Source: Pseudomonas fragi (lineage in GTDB: Bacteria; Pseudomonadota; Gammaproteobacteria; Pseudomonadales; Pseudomonadaceae). From it: DNA of 64,000 nt. The stretch spans positions 62,001-126,000 of the forward strand of contig NZ_LT629783.1 in the NCBI RefSeq assembly GCF_900105835.1, read 5' to 3'. The number at the start of each line of letters is the position of its first letter. The first letter of the stretch is position 1. Under the pieces are notes generated by a model. It searched no databases. It worked only from the letters and a program-made list of their open reading frames with translations, and was not told where the DNA came from. A program made the translations under genes and the position numbers. Shown here piece after piece: positions 16,015-23,325 of this stretch.

Positions 16015-16389
16015 TCACTTTCTCTGAGAAGGAAAAACCATAGGGATAGCGAATTTTATTCGCGATTCTGAGCCTGCTTTGTCGTTGGACTGGCCGCCAG
16101 CTTTGAAGCTCACAGAGGCAATTGAAATTTTAACTCCGCCGTTTGCTTGAGTTTCAGCATCTGTGGTGACAGAAACATCAAACTCGACCTTTTCGACAAT
16201 TCGAGTCTTTGACAGATGGGTGTCATCGCCGTCTATGACAGTGCGGCCATAAGCCTGAGAATTATTCGTGTGTGTCTGCATTCGAGAGGGGTTGACGACG
16301 GCGTCAGTCCCCTTCAGTTCCTCATTTGCGTCAAGAATTGCCTCTGCAATTTGGCAGAGACTGCTCTTGATGAAGTCTTTCAGTTCCAT
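16015..16389 (-). CDS. Trypco2-like domain protein
   Basis: A 124-residue protein without signal or membrane segment. It begins MELKDFIKSSLCQIAEAILDA, and its second half reads VEKVEFDVSVTTDAET, then GGVKISIASVSFKAGG, then SRIKFAIPMVFP. An N-terminal helix, then paired beta strands with VEFxV...GGVKxxIxSVxxxAG and a closing strand, is the layout of the trypco2 domain seen in bacterial conflict systems together with trypsin-like peptidases. The match is by pattern only. No peptidase is next to it. AAAGGAG lies 8 nt before the ATG. It is preceded on the same strand by an XRE regulator 70 bp upstream and was probably co-transcribed with it. Confidence 0.55.
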   Translation of the reverse strand: MELKDFIKSSLCQIAEAILDANEELKGTDAVVNPSRMQTHTNNSQAYGRTVIDGDDTHLSKTRIVEKVEFDVSVTTDAETQANGGVKISIASVSFKAGGQSNDKAGSESRIKFAIPMVFPSQRK

Positions 16390-16459
16390 TGCTCATCTCC
16401 TTTATGCCGTTCGGGCTGAGCAGCAGCGTAGCATCACTGAGTCAAGATCAATCCCGCAG

Positions 16460-16708
16460 TCAACGCTTTTCCAGCAACCTCTCAAACTCTGCGATCAAGT
16501 CTTGCAAACCAATACCCAAGACTTTGCACAAGTCACGAAGCTGGACGATATCCAACCGTCGTGATCCTGTTTCAACGTCACTCATGAAGGATTGCGGACG
16601 CTCCAGAGCCTTTGAGCACTCGACCTGTGTCAAGCCTGCTTCCTTCCTGTGCTTCTTGAGCAGTGACAAAAGGACATCGTGCTCATGTCGATAGATCGTC
16701 ATGGACAT
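16460..16708 (-). CDS. XRE-family transcriptional regulator, 82 aa
   Basis: A single-domain Cro/C1-type HTH: LLKKHRKEAGLTQVECSKALERPQSFMSDVETGSRRLDIVQLRDLCKVLGI covers the five helices (residues 14-64). A short helical tail follows (AEFERLLEKR). A second ATG two codons later (16702) is equally possible. It lies upstream of the trypco2-like gene on the same strand and probably controls that pair or the divergent repeat-containing gene at 16813. Confidence 0.85.
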   Translation of the reverse strand: MSMTIYRHEHDVLLSLLKKHRKEAGLTQVECSKALERPQSFMSDVETGSRRLDIVQLRDLCKVLGIGLQDLIAEFERLLEKR

Positions 16709-16812
16709 GGCTGTCTGGCTGTGGTGGATGGCCTTTCAACCTATATCTGGTTTTCAGATATCTGAATTTGGGATATCGCTGCCTCTACCTGCCATTCCAA
16801 AGGAATCGCTTG

Positions 16813-17042
16813 ATGAACACCGCTTCTCGACTGCTGTGCCTGCTACCCCTGATCGCATCTGCTGCTGTTGCGGACACCTACCCGCAGCAGACGCTGATCG
16901 ATGGTTCGATGGTTCGATGGTTCGATGGTTCGATGGTTCGATGGTTTGCTTCAAGGCTGGGGATTGGGGCGACATGGTAGAGGCTTCGCTTGATCAGGAT
17001 GGGGACGCCGCTACCCGTTTGGTGGAGTCTGGAAAGTGTTGA
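16813..17042 (+). pseudogene. Secreted small protein gene, put out of frame by an 8-bp tandem repeat (possibly phase-variable)
   Basis: From the ATG at 16813 a clear signal peptide is encoded (MNTASRLLCLLPLIASAAVA) followed by DTYPQQTLIDGSMV. It then meets five perfect and one imperfect copies of GATGGTTC (16900-16947). As sequenced, the frame leaves the repeat as RWFASRLGIGATW and stops at 16978-16980. In the +2-shifted frame the sequence after the repeat reads CFKAGDWGDMVEASLDQDGD then AATRLVESGKC and stops at 17042, which looks like the real mature protein. Removing one 8-bp unit, or adding two, joins the signal peptide to it exactly. The natural form probably reads LIDGSMVCFKAGDW. Either a contingency switch in the OFF state or a decayed gene. 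Confidence 0.7.
16900..16947. repeat. Octanucleotide tandem repeat, GATGGTTC x5 plus GATGGTTT
   Basis: Six consecutive 8-bp units inside a coding region. Because 8 is not a multiple of 3, each gain or loss changes the frame, as in simple-sequence contingency loci. Confidence 0.95.
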
Positions 17043-17227
17043 ACGATTTCAAGTCCTACCAAGGTGAGCGTCATCGAACCCAGTACCAATGACAAATCTT
17101 CAATGATCCAGCTTCCAAGCGGAAAGACCGCCCACACAGCAAATGGTTGGTTACGTTGATTCCTCCCCATGAAAAGGAGTTGAGCCAATAGTTGCTCTCG
17201 CAATGTACAATCGAACAAGGAAGAGTC

Positions 17228-17536
17228 ATGAATGAAAAGTTGTTTGTACTGACCAACCAGAAGATGAACACCAATCACATCTTGCTCGTGATCATGACCG
17301 TACTGACCGGAGGTCTATGGTTGATCGTGCGGGGTATCACCATGCGAAGCAATGATTCCCACAACAAGAAACTGGCTAAGCAGATCAATCAGATCATGCA
17401 CTACAAGACGCAAGGCATGAGTGATACCGACACATACCAACAGATCAAGAATGACCAATTGAACTCTGATGTACTTCAAGGGCGAGTGATCTTTTTGATT
17501 CTGGTAGTGGTGTTTCTGTACTTCTACCTGCGGTAA
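17228..17536 (+). CDS. Small two-TM membrane protein
   Basis: A 102-residue protein starting MNEKLFVLTNQKMNTNHILL. The first TM is ILLVIMTVLTGGLWLIVRGI (about 18-37); a polar middle with KKLAKQINQIMHYKTQGMSD follows; the second TM is VIFLILVVVFLYFYL at the end. An AAGGAAG ribosome site sits 7 nt before the ATG at 17228. The first segment with its TGGLWLIV turn resembles short superinfection- or membrane-associated island proteins, but no family is recognised. It stands alone between the repeat gene and a gene-free gap. Confidence 0.65.
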   Translation: MNEKLFVLTNQKMNTNHILLVIMTVLTGGLWLIVRGITMRSNDSHNKKLAKQINQIMHYKTQGMSDTDTYQQIKNDQLNSDVLQGRVIFLILVVVFLYFYLR

Positions 17537-18085
17537 CTGCTGCACACGTAAAGCGGAGCTTTGAGCATGATACCCTCCCAGCTCTGCTGAAGTGTGTTTG
17601 CACCTAAAGCGTGAGCTTTCAACTGTATCCAGTTACGGCGTGACCGCCGAGAGCCCTTCGGATGTACTCTAGTAATTAAATGAATTTTACACAAATCCAG
17701 CTCTTTGTTTGTGATCTTGATCTTGCTCTTGTTTGTTAGTGCAGAAATTAATGCTTCCGCATTCGGTAGTATCCCGTCAGCGGACGCTGACAGTTATGCA
17801 CGTCACCTTCGGTGTAGCAGATCAAAAGCGAAGAGCTTTGATGTGTGTTGATATCATTTTATTAATTGGAGTGCTGATCCAGAATCGGGACGATACGACT
17901 TTTGTCCATGAAGCATGGGTATCTCACTCAGACATTGCCGTCTTGAGTAATAGCTCTTTCTCTTTCCGACGTTAATTAAGATTTGATCAATCATGACCAG
18001 ATTGAGTGTTCTGGTCACAAATATAGCTTCTGTCAGAAGCCGAGCACCTTCCCGCTGGAAATAGTCTTTTTCTTTCCGACGCTAA
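17537..18085. other. Gene-free island gap with short repeats
   Basis: About 550 bp with no supported gene. Two small hairpins AAAGCGGAGCTTT and AAAGCGTGAGCTTT lie near 17550 and 17608. An imperfect 30-bp direct repeat with core TCTTTCCGACG lies at 17950-17979 and 18061-18089. The second copy overlaps the end of the next gene. Confidence 0.6.
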
Positions 18086-18631
18086 TTAGCATTCCTTGCG
18101 GAACGCTCTCAAAGCCTCGCCATAGGCAAGGTGATCTCCAGCCAGACGCAGAGCTGCAATATGCTCTGGTACGTCCTTTAACGGCTTGTAGTGCACTAGA
18201 GCCACGTGAGAATAGGCAAGCTTGGATTCAACCATATAAGCATCTTCATAGCGCTGCAATAGTTCAGGTCGCCGCAGCAGATAACAATGAATTCCATGGG
18301 CAGCGTGTCGAGCAGCTTTGATAATTCGCTCAGCCTTTCGCTTCGCCACTCCCGTTGCCATCACAGCCTGTACTGTGAACTGCTTCAGGTGCAAAGCGCC
18401 TAGCACTTCATTCATTGAAACATTACAGACATTCTGGGATTGCCCAGCGGAGGTGAGGCAACTGCCAAAGACAATGTCAGCCAGCCATTTGGGTTTGGTG
18501 TATGACAGCTCGGCAGCGATGTGTGCAATTGGATTGACTGTGGAGACGGGCTTGCGACCGGCACCTCTTGGGTTCTTCGGTGCAACATCTTCAGTGGTGG
18601 GGATCAAATTCAAAACGAATGGGTGCGACAT
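18086..18631 (-). CDS. Island protein of unknown function, 181 aa
   Basis: Starts MSHPFVLNLIPTTEDVAPKN and continues with a basic Gly/Arg stretch (PRGAGRKPVSTVNPIAHIAAEL). The middle has mixed helices (FTVQAVMATGVAKRKAERIIKAARHAAHG), and the end is a helical tail, LRLAGDHLAYGEALRAFRKEC. No signal peptide or TM. The basic N-terminus and helical body would fit a DNA-binding or accessory protein, but I recognise no family. It is about 100 bp downstream of the HNH/AP2-like gene on the same strand and may share its transcript. Confidence 0.6.
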   Translation of the reverse strand: MSHPFVLNLIPTTEDVAPKNPRGAGRKPVSTVNPIAHIAAELSYTKPKWLADIVFGSCLTSAGQSQNVCNVSMNEVLGALHLKQFTVQAVMATGVAKRKAERIIKAARHAAHGIHCYLLRRPELLQRYEDAYMVESKLAYSHVALVHYKPLKDVPEHIAALRLAGDHLAYGEALRAFRKEC

Positions 18632-18727
18632 GGTTTTCTCCTGTTCAAGTTCATTTCATAGGCATGAGCCTCGTTTAGTGGTGGTTGCCGCAAGCAAGTG
18701 CTAGCGGCAGTACATAGTTACAATTGT

Positions 18728-19429
18728 TCAGTCATGAATATGGCGCGTATAGCTGCGTAGGCGTTCAATCACGCGAGCATCAATCGCCCCTTCGTATCTG
18801 TCTGCCAGTTCATTGCAGTACTTCCGATGAGCTGCCTTATAAGCCTCGAAAGCTTCGATGATGTTGTGGCGTTTCCCCAAGTACACTGATTTTCCGTACT
18901 TCGAAAGACGAGTTATAAACCCTTTGCCTCTCGACGCAATAGTTACGCCAATGGGAAGCACCCCACGCTGACTTCGTGTATCTCGAAAGATCTGATTCAT
19001 CACCCTAGGGACTAGCGAACAGAATTCCGGTGAGTACACGGTATTGAGTGGATCAAGAATATCCTTGTCCAACTCCATGTCCGCTTCAGATGCATAAGGC
19101 TGATTCACAAACCAATCTGCAAACTCTTGGAAGTCGTGCCATTTTGGGCAAGCCGTGCAGCCAGCATATGCAGTAGCTCCCGACGTGTAGCACCGATTAA
19201 GCATGTCTTTCCATCGTTGAAATGAACGACATGTAGTCTCGTAATAAGGCATACCCAATGCTTTGCGTCTCTCCGCCGAATCGTAGCCAACTCCGCATAG
19301 CAGCTTGGCGTCTCGTGGTGGAGCAAAGAGGGGGGCTTCCTCGCCCAATGAGTAGTCGAGGTGGATGCCTGCCAGTTGTGGCAGTTCGTAGATTGTCTTA
19401 ACACGGTCTTGCATGAAATCTTGGTTCAT
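18728..19429 (-). CDS. HNH/AP2-like phage-type protein (putative homing endonuclease relative)
   Basis: A 233-residue protein. Residues 60-125 read YETTCRSFQRWKDMLNRCY, YAGCTACPKWHDFQEFADWF and MELDKDIL, then NTVYSPEFCSLVPRVMNQIF. This is the Cys-containing core common to phage-encoded HNH-type proteins. Residues 150-195 (LPIGVTIASRGKGFITRLSK, YGKSVYLGKRHNIIEAFEAY, KAAHRKY) form an AP2-like DNA-binding domain. Such proteins are often free-standing homing endonucleases in phage genomes. Whether it cuts DNA cannot be read here. Its presence supports a phage or integrative origin for this part of the island. Confidence 0.7.
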   Translation of the reverse strand: MNQDFMQDRVKTIYELPQLAGIHLDYSLGEEAPLFAPPRDAKLLCGVGYDSAERRKALGMPYYETTCRSFQRWKDMLNRCYTSGATAYAGCTACPKWHDFQEFADWFVNQPYASEADMELDKDILDPLNTVYSPEFCSLVPRVMNQIFRDTRSQRGVLPIGVTIASRGKGFITRLSKYGKSVYLGKRHNIIEAFEAYKAAHRKYCNELADRYEGAIDARVIERLRSYTRHIHD

Positions 19430-19458
19430 AGATACCTCCGTAAGTTGAATTTTGGGCG

Positions 19459-19483
19459 AAAAAAAACCGACATGTTGGTCGGT
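19459..19483 (-). terminator. Rho-independent terminator, minus strand
   Basis: Read on the minus strand: ACCGAC-CAACAT-GTCGGT followed by a run of eight T. It lies between the integrase (upstream) and the HNH/AP2-like gene, so it should end the integrase transcript. Confidence 0.8.
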
Positions 19484-20070
19484 ATCATCGGCAGCGTTTC
19501 TCTCTACAGAGGAGTAAATGAACTCAGCTTTCGGATGTCGTCGACCTCGTGGTTGGCTTTGCTTTCATTGCAATGGTCATGGTTATCTCTCATGGTTTGC
19601 ATTGACCGTCAGATGGTGGTCAGCCAAAACGTGGACATTAAAAAACCTCGTGCGATTTCTGGGCGATTTGTTCGCACTGTAGTCGCGTAGAGGCTTCTAA
19701 ATTGTCTGTCTGCTCATTGAAGCAGGCAGATATTTTCCCACAACTTAGCCCGCCTGTCAATAAGTTGTTGCGGTAATGGTTTGGTTGTGCATTCGACTTT
19801 GTCCAAGTGCCAGTCATCCCAACGGTTTGAAACATTGCGACATTCTGCAAAAACCAACTCCAGTGGAGGGGGGAGCGTACTACTTAACCCTCACGTCCAT
19901 CTAGCCCAGCAAACGCTGGGCCAAACTGGAATAAAGGCTCGATGTGTAGCGAAAGCAGAGAGCGTTTTTACCGGGTTTTGGAGGGTTTTGGCGTGGTTTT
20001 CGGAGGTATTGGTTAAGTTTCTGGAGCCGACAACCTTTAGTTCGTCAAGGTTGGCAGTCCGTTCAGTTGA
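19484..20070. other. Gap between integrase 3' end and its terminator
   Basis: About 590 bp with no supported gene. A GCCCAGC-AAAC-GCTGGGC hairpin is at 19904-19921, and a G/T-rich stretch with repeated GGTTTTGG-like words is at about 19970-20015. No further feature seen. Confidence 0.5.
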
Positions 20071-21027
20071 TCAGTCGATGAGGTGCAGTACGTCCCTGAC
20101 GTTCAGGTGGGAGTATCGTGCGACGGATCGAGTATCCCTGTGGCCCGATACGATCATGATCTGTGCGTTGTTGAATCCTTTCTTCGCCACATTGGTGATT
20201 CTGGTGTGCCTGAGTTGGTGAAGTCTGACGCTGCTATCAAGTCCAGCCTTTACGCGTGCCAGACGCACAGCCTGAGATACAGCGTGGGGAGTGACAGTGA
20301 AGATCATGCCATGTGGGTGGCGTTCCACGGTGGCCCACAGTTGGGCTAGTTCAAGAATCTCAACGGCTCGATGGGTGAGGGGAACTGATCGTGTACCGTT
20401 CTTCCCATCGATCACATCTGCAATACGTTCTTTGAGGTGCAGGCAGTCTTTGGTCAGTTTCAGGATTTCCGACCGCCTCATGGCAGTCTCGTATGCCAAT
20501 TCAACAATGAGCTTCATGGTTGGAGATAGTTTCGCCAACAGTCGCTCAAGCTCGCTTACTCGGATCACCTTGTCAGAAGACCGGTCAGGTTTCGGGAGTG
20601 CGATATCGCTTACAGGGTTGTGAATGTTGATTAGCAAGCCGCGTTTAGCGAATCGGTAGAAGCGGGACATGAATGCAAGCTGCGTCCTGCACGTGGACGG
20701 CTTCACCTTCTTCAATCGCATAATCTTGAAGTCATTGATCATCTGCGGCGTGATTTCGTGAATAGGCTGCGTGAAGTACCTCCCCAGATGCTCCACGATC
20801 TTCAGTGCGTGGTCGTAGCTGCCTTTTCCCTTGAGCATGGTTTCGCAGTAGGTCATGCCTAACGTATAGATGGTGTGGTGCTTGTGATCCATTGTCACGG
20901 CTTCAATCTGGCTGGCCCATGACTCTGCCGCCGCTTTGGTGCTGAAGGTTTTGGATTGGGGAGATTTGCCTTTGACTCGTACCTGAGAGTTCCAGTTGCC
21001 TGATGGAAGTAAGCGAATGTTGGCCAT
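20071..21027 (-). CDS. int: Tyrosine-recombinase integrase of the island
   Basis: A 318-residue phage-type integrase. An N-terminal three-stranded arm-binding domain (IRLLPSGNWNSQVRVKGK...SKTFSTKAAAESWA, residues 4-40) is followed by a SAM-like core-binding domain (about 55-145) and the catalytic domain. Catalytic residues are visible: Arg184 (AMRRSE), Lys209, His270-x2-Arg273 (LHQLRH), His296 (SGHRDTRS) and Tyr305 (ARYSHL). All are intact, so the island may still be mobile. The start is 78 bp from the right attachment repeat, the gene pointing inwards. It should recombine the 3' half of tRNA-Val. Confidence 0.95.
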   Translation of the reverse strand: MANIRLLPSGNWNSQVRVKGKSPQSKTFSTKAAAESWASQIEAVTMDHKHHTIYTLGMTYCETMLKGKGSYDHALKIVEHLGRYFTQPIHEITPQMINDFKIMRLKKVKPSTCRTQLAFMSRFYRFAKRGLLINIHNPVSDIALPKPDRSSDKVIRVSELERLLAKLSPTMKLIVELAYETAMRRSEILKLTKDCLHLKERIADVIDGKNGTRSVPLTHRAVEILELAQLWATVERHPHGMIFTVTPHAVSQAVRLARVKAGLDSSVRLHQLRHTRITNVAKKGFNNAQIMIVSGHRDTRSVARYSHLNVRDVLHLID

Positions 21028-21104
21028 TTTTGACGCCTCATGATGTGAATGGGCGTTCTGTTGAAATCAAGAGCAGCAAGGCTTGCAGCTTGCTCAAGCA
21101 GACA

Positions 21105-21215
21105 TTGACATGGTGGGGGTCGTTGGTTCGAGTCCAATCGCGCCTACCAAACAAAATCCGCTCTGCTGGGCGGTCTAGAAGGGCTCACCGAAAGGTGGGC
21201 CCTTTTTTGTTGTCT
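21105..21215 (+). repeat. Island attachment site, right copy (attR)
   Basis: Perfect 111-bp copy of 9929-10039: tRNA-Val from the anticodon loop to CCA plus the downstream terminator (21181-21208). It lacks the 5' half of the tRNA, so it is not a functional tRNA gene. Confidence 0.95.
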
Positions 21216-21364
21216 GCGATTTGCAAAACTTTTGCAAAACCCCCGTCTTCAGGTACTCGATACCTTGCTGAAGACTGCGCTTGATCTCAAGCGCAATTTA
21301 GCGATCCTTTTTCATCCGACAGTCGAACTCAAATGAGTGCTCGCGCGACCGCTCGGACTCTGAT

Positions 21365-21706
21365 TTATGCCTGGATCCCGATCTTGCCTTCAGAGGCTTG
21401 TATTGCCCGTTTCTCTGTAAGGGGGATAAAAATGGGCGGTGTACCGGTTGCCTGGAAATAAAGAAAGTAGTGCCCGGTGTCGGCCAATAAAATCCGATAC
21501 AGCTCTGACTGATGGATACCATTTCTAATCCAGACGCTTTCTTTCAGTATCTCGAAAGTTCGGATTTCGTGTTGTTGCAGGGTGTTTTCGAAGGTTTTGT
21601 AGAGTTCTTCTCTGCTGCGTCGGTTGTGTTGAGCCGCCGCTCGCAACATAAAAAAGCTCAGCACAATAACAACCAATATAAAAACGCAGCCCGCGATTGC
21701 TCTCAT
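21365..21706 (-). CDS. Small membrane-anchored protein, 113 aa
   Basis: Starts MRAIAGCVFILVVIVLSFFML (one TM helix, residues 3-22), then a charged helix AAAQHNRRSREELYKTFENT and a small beta-rich region ending FIPLTEKRAIQASEGKIGIQA. AGGGAG lies 9 nt before the ATG at 21704-21706. The soluble part would face the periplasm as a stalked globular domain of about 80 residues. No family recognised. It is the first chromosomal gene to the right of the island. Confidence 0.6.
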   Translation of the reverse strand: MRAIAGCVFILVVIVLSFFMLRAAAQHNRRSREELYKTFENTLQQHEIRTFEILKESVWIRNGIHQSELYRILLADTGHYFLYFQATGTPPIFIPLTEKRAIQASEGKIGIQA

Positions 21707-21973
21707 GCTTGTGCTCCCTGCGAGCTGACCTGATGTGAGTGTCAGTGTAGCCATCTGGATAGCCCCGGCAGATGCTTGAGGCTAGCGAGCCCTTGCAAAA
21801 CAGGGTGAGTCTGGATCAGTGCCGTCAGTTGGGTGGCCTGCCGTTCTTTCTCTGCGGGCGTTGGCGCCTGCTGCAAAGTTCGTTTGCGCATGACCGGACC
21901 GTTTGCCCATCAACCGGGGCACAGGTTGGCGCGTGTATAAAGGGCAGTCACCAGACTCATTCAAGGACATAAC

Positions 21974-22489
21974 ATGCTTATTGTCTTCAGCGGCCTTCCA
22001 GGCACCGGCAAAACCACTCTTGCAAGGGATCTTGCCAGTCGAGCGGGGGCCGTGTACCTGCGGGTCGATACCATCGAGCAGGCGATTCGTAACGCCGGCG
22101 TTCTGGCAAAAGGCGTGGGCACGAGCGGTTACAAGGTCGCTAATGAGCTTGCCCTGAGCAATCTTGGTTTCGGTCACACGGTGATCGTTGATTGTGTAAA
22201 CCCGGTCGCTGAAAGCCGAAAGGCATGGGCCGACATCGCTCAATGCGCTGAGGTGCCCTTGGTCAATATCCAGGTGATCTGTTCTGACAGGCACGAGCAT
22301 CAGCGCCGTGTGGAAACCAGGGTGAGTGATATACCCGGCTTGATACCGCCCACCTGGCAGTCTGTTCTCGATCATGAGTATGAGGCGTGGGTCAGCGCGC
22401 CATTTTGCATAGACACCGCCCGCACCTCTCAGGCGCAGGCCGTGGCGCTGATTGCGGAACGGTTTTTATCTGGGCCGCCCCTGGGCTGA
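21974..22489 (+). CDS. P-loop kinase (AAA_33/zeta-toxin-like fold)
   Basis: A 171-residue soluble protein starting MLIVFSGLPGTGKTTLARDL: Walker A GLPGTGKTT at residues 7-15. VYLRVDTIEQAIR follows, with the Asp of the phosphate-acceptor region, and VIVDCVNPV is the second acidic strand. A late Arg-rich lid QRRVETR matches small-molecule kinases of the AAA_33 class. It probably phosphorylates a small metabolite, such as a nucleoside, aminoglycoside-like sugar or cofactor; the substrate is unknown. A terminator follows 16 nt after the stop. Confidence 0.8.
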   Translation: MLIVFSGLPGTGKTTLARDLASRAGAVYLRVDTIEQAIRNAGVLAKGVGTSGYKVANELALSNLGFGHTVIVDCVNPVAESRKAWADIAQCAEVPLVNIQVICSDRHEHQRRVETRVSDIPGLIPPTWQSVLDHEYEAWVSAPFCIDTARTSQAQAVALIAERFLSGPPLG

Positions 22490-22504
22490 AAGTGGTTGGT
22501 GCAT

Positions 22505-22530
22505 CCCGGTGCTTCTGACGCCGGGTTTTT
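22505..22530 (+). terminator. Rho-independent terminator after the kinase gene
   Basis: CCCGGTG-CTTCTGA-CGCCGGG followed by five T. Confidence 0.85.
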
Positions 22531-22533
22531 GTC

Positions 22534-22575
22534 CGCATCGGAGTGGGATCTGCCCGCGGATCACACTCCGATGCG
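22534..22575. repeat. REP-like hairpin
   Basis: CGCATCGGAGTG and CACTCCGATGCG arms enclose an inner GGATCTGCCCGCGGATC-type core. It resembles a single REP palindrome with extended arms. The rest of 22576-22871 has no supported gene. Confidence 0.6.
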
Positions 22576-22871
22576 ACCTCCCTTGAGGGATCGGGCAGTT
22601 AGCGACAGGCTGTCGTTGGCGCTGGTTGTTCGGTATGGGCCTATACCTGTAATTGAAGCTGGATCAGGTTAATTTGCACTGCTTTTTGCAGGTTTATTTA
22701 TCGTTGATTGGCATCTCGCGACCCAAGCCTGAATGGGGCGCCGGTGCAAGTGACTGGACCAGGCAGGACCTCTGTTCCAGGGCGCATTTGTTGCCAGGGA
22801 TGTAGCAGGTGACGAGGAATTATTGGGCGTTTTTGCGGTCATATTTATGACCTTTCTTTCAGGACGCTCAC

Positions 22872-23099
22872 ATGAAGCGCACAACCCTATTGATCCTGGC
22901 CGCCTCTGGCGCTTTCTTGCTCGGCGGCTGCGTGCCGATCTGGGACGACGGTGGCCGGCATGGCCATGATCGCGGTTACGACTCGGGCCGGGGATACGAC
23001 CGGGGGCACGATGATCGGGGTTATGACCGCGGCTACGATCGTCGCGACAATGATCACCGGTATGACCGCAATCGCGACCGTGACGACAGGGACGACTGA
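22872..23099 (+). CDS. Small lipoprotein with RGYD-type low-complexity tail
   Basis: A 75-residue precursor. The signal peptide has the lipobox FLLGGC (Cys 20). The mature chain begins VPIWDDGG and is otherwise made of Asp, Arg, Gly, Tyr and His in irregular repeats (HDRGYDSGRGYDRGHDDRGYD and on to DRNRDRDDRDD). The codons GAT/GAC-CGG-GGT/GGC-TAT/TAC vary, so the repeat is kept at protein level. Such zwitterionic tails are disordered and may bind metal or polyanions at the outer membrane. No known function. Confidence 0.75.
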   Translation: MKRTTLLILAASGAFLLGGCVPIWDDGGRHGHDRGYDSGRGYDRGHDDRGYDRGYDRRDNDHRYDRNRDRDDRDD

Positions 23100-23325
23100 T
23101 CCTCTGGCTGTCTGTGCGCAGCGTGTCAGGCACGCTGCGCTTGCTTGACCATCCCCCGTCATTTGTTTCATCCCTGCAACATCCTTGCTTCCCGGAAATA
23201 AACCGGACATCTGCCAGCAATTGCGCTCAGGCAAGCTGCGCGCAATTGGCCCTGTCGCGCTCGTTCAGGCGCCCCGGGCTGATCAGAACCCTCCTGTAAA
23301 ACACCGTTCCGGGAATTCCTGCTCC

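Larger units (their letters stand above)
9929..21215. mobile_element. 11.2-kb genomic island in tRNA-Val
   Basis: Bounded by 111-bp perfect repeats of the tRNA-Val 3' half, with a tyrosine integrase at its right end. Codon use and GC (visibly nearer 50%) differ from the flanks, gaps are long, and there are recombinase remnants. Cargo: MazG-like/HNH pair, zinc-ribbon protein, TIR-like protein, serine recombinase, trypco2-like protein with XRE regulator, an 8-bp-repeat gene, HNH/AP2-like protein and orphans. No conjugation or phage structural genes are present, so it is an integrative element without its own transfer functions, probably a defence island. Confidence 0.9.

Noticed and set aside
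16900..16947. CRISPR-like or minisatellite array
   Set aside because: Units are 8 bp and contiguous without spacers; it is a coding microsatellite. No CRISPR array was seen anywhere in the window.
17733..18321. Two plus-strand frames in the island gap
   Set aside because: No start signals, unusual composition, and the second is antisense to the 181-aa gene.
21105..21148. Second tRNA-Val
   Set aside because: Only the 3' half from the anticodon loop is present; it is the right attachment copy.
22669..23220. Minus-strand Arg/His-rich frame over the small lipoprotein
   Set aside because: It is the shadow of the GRGYD-coding repeat; the plus strand has a proper lipobox.
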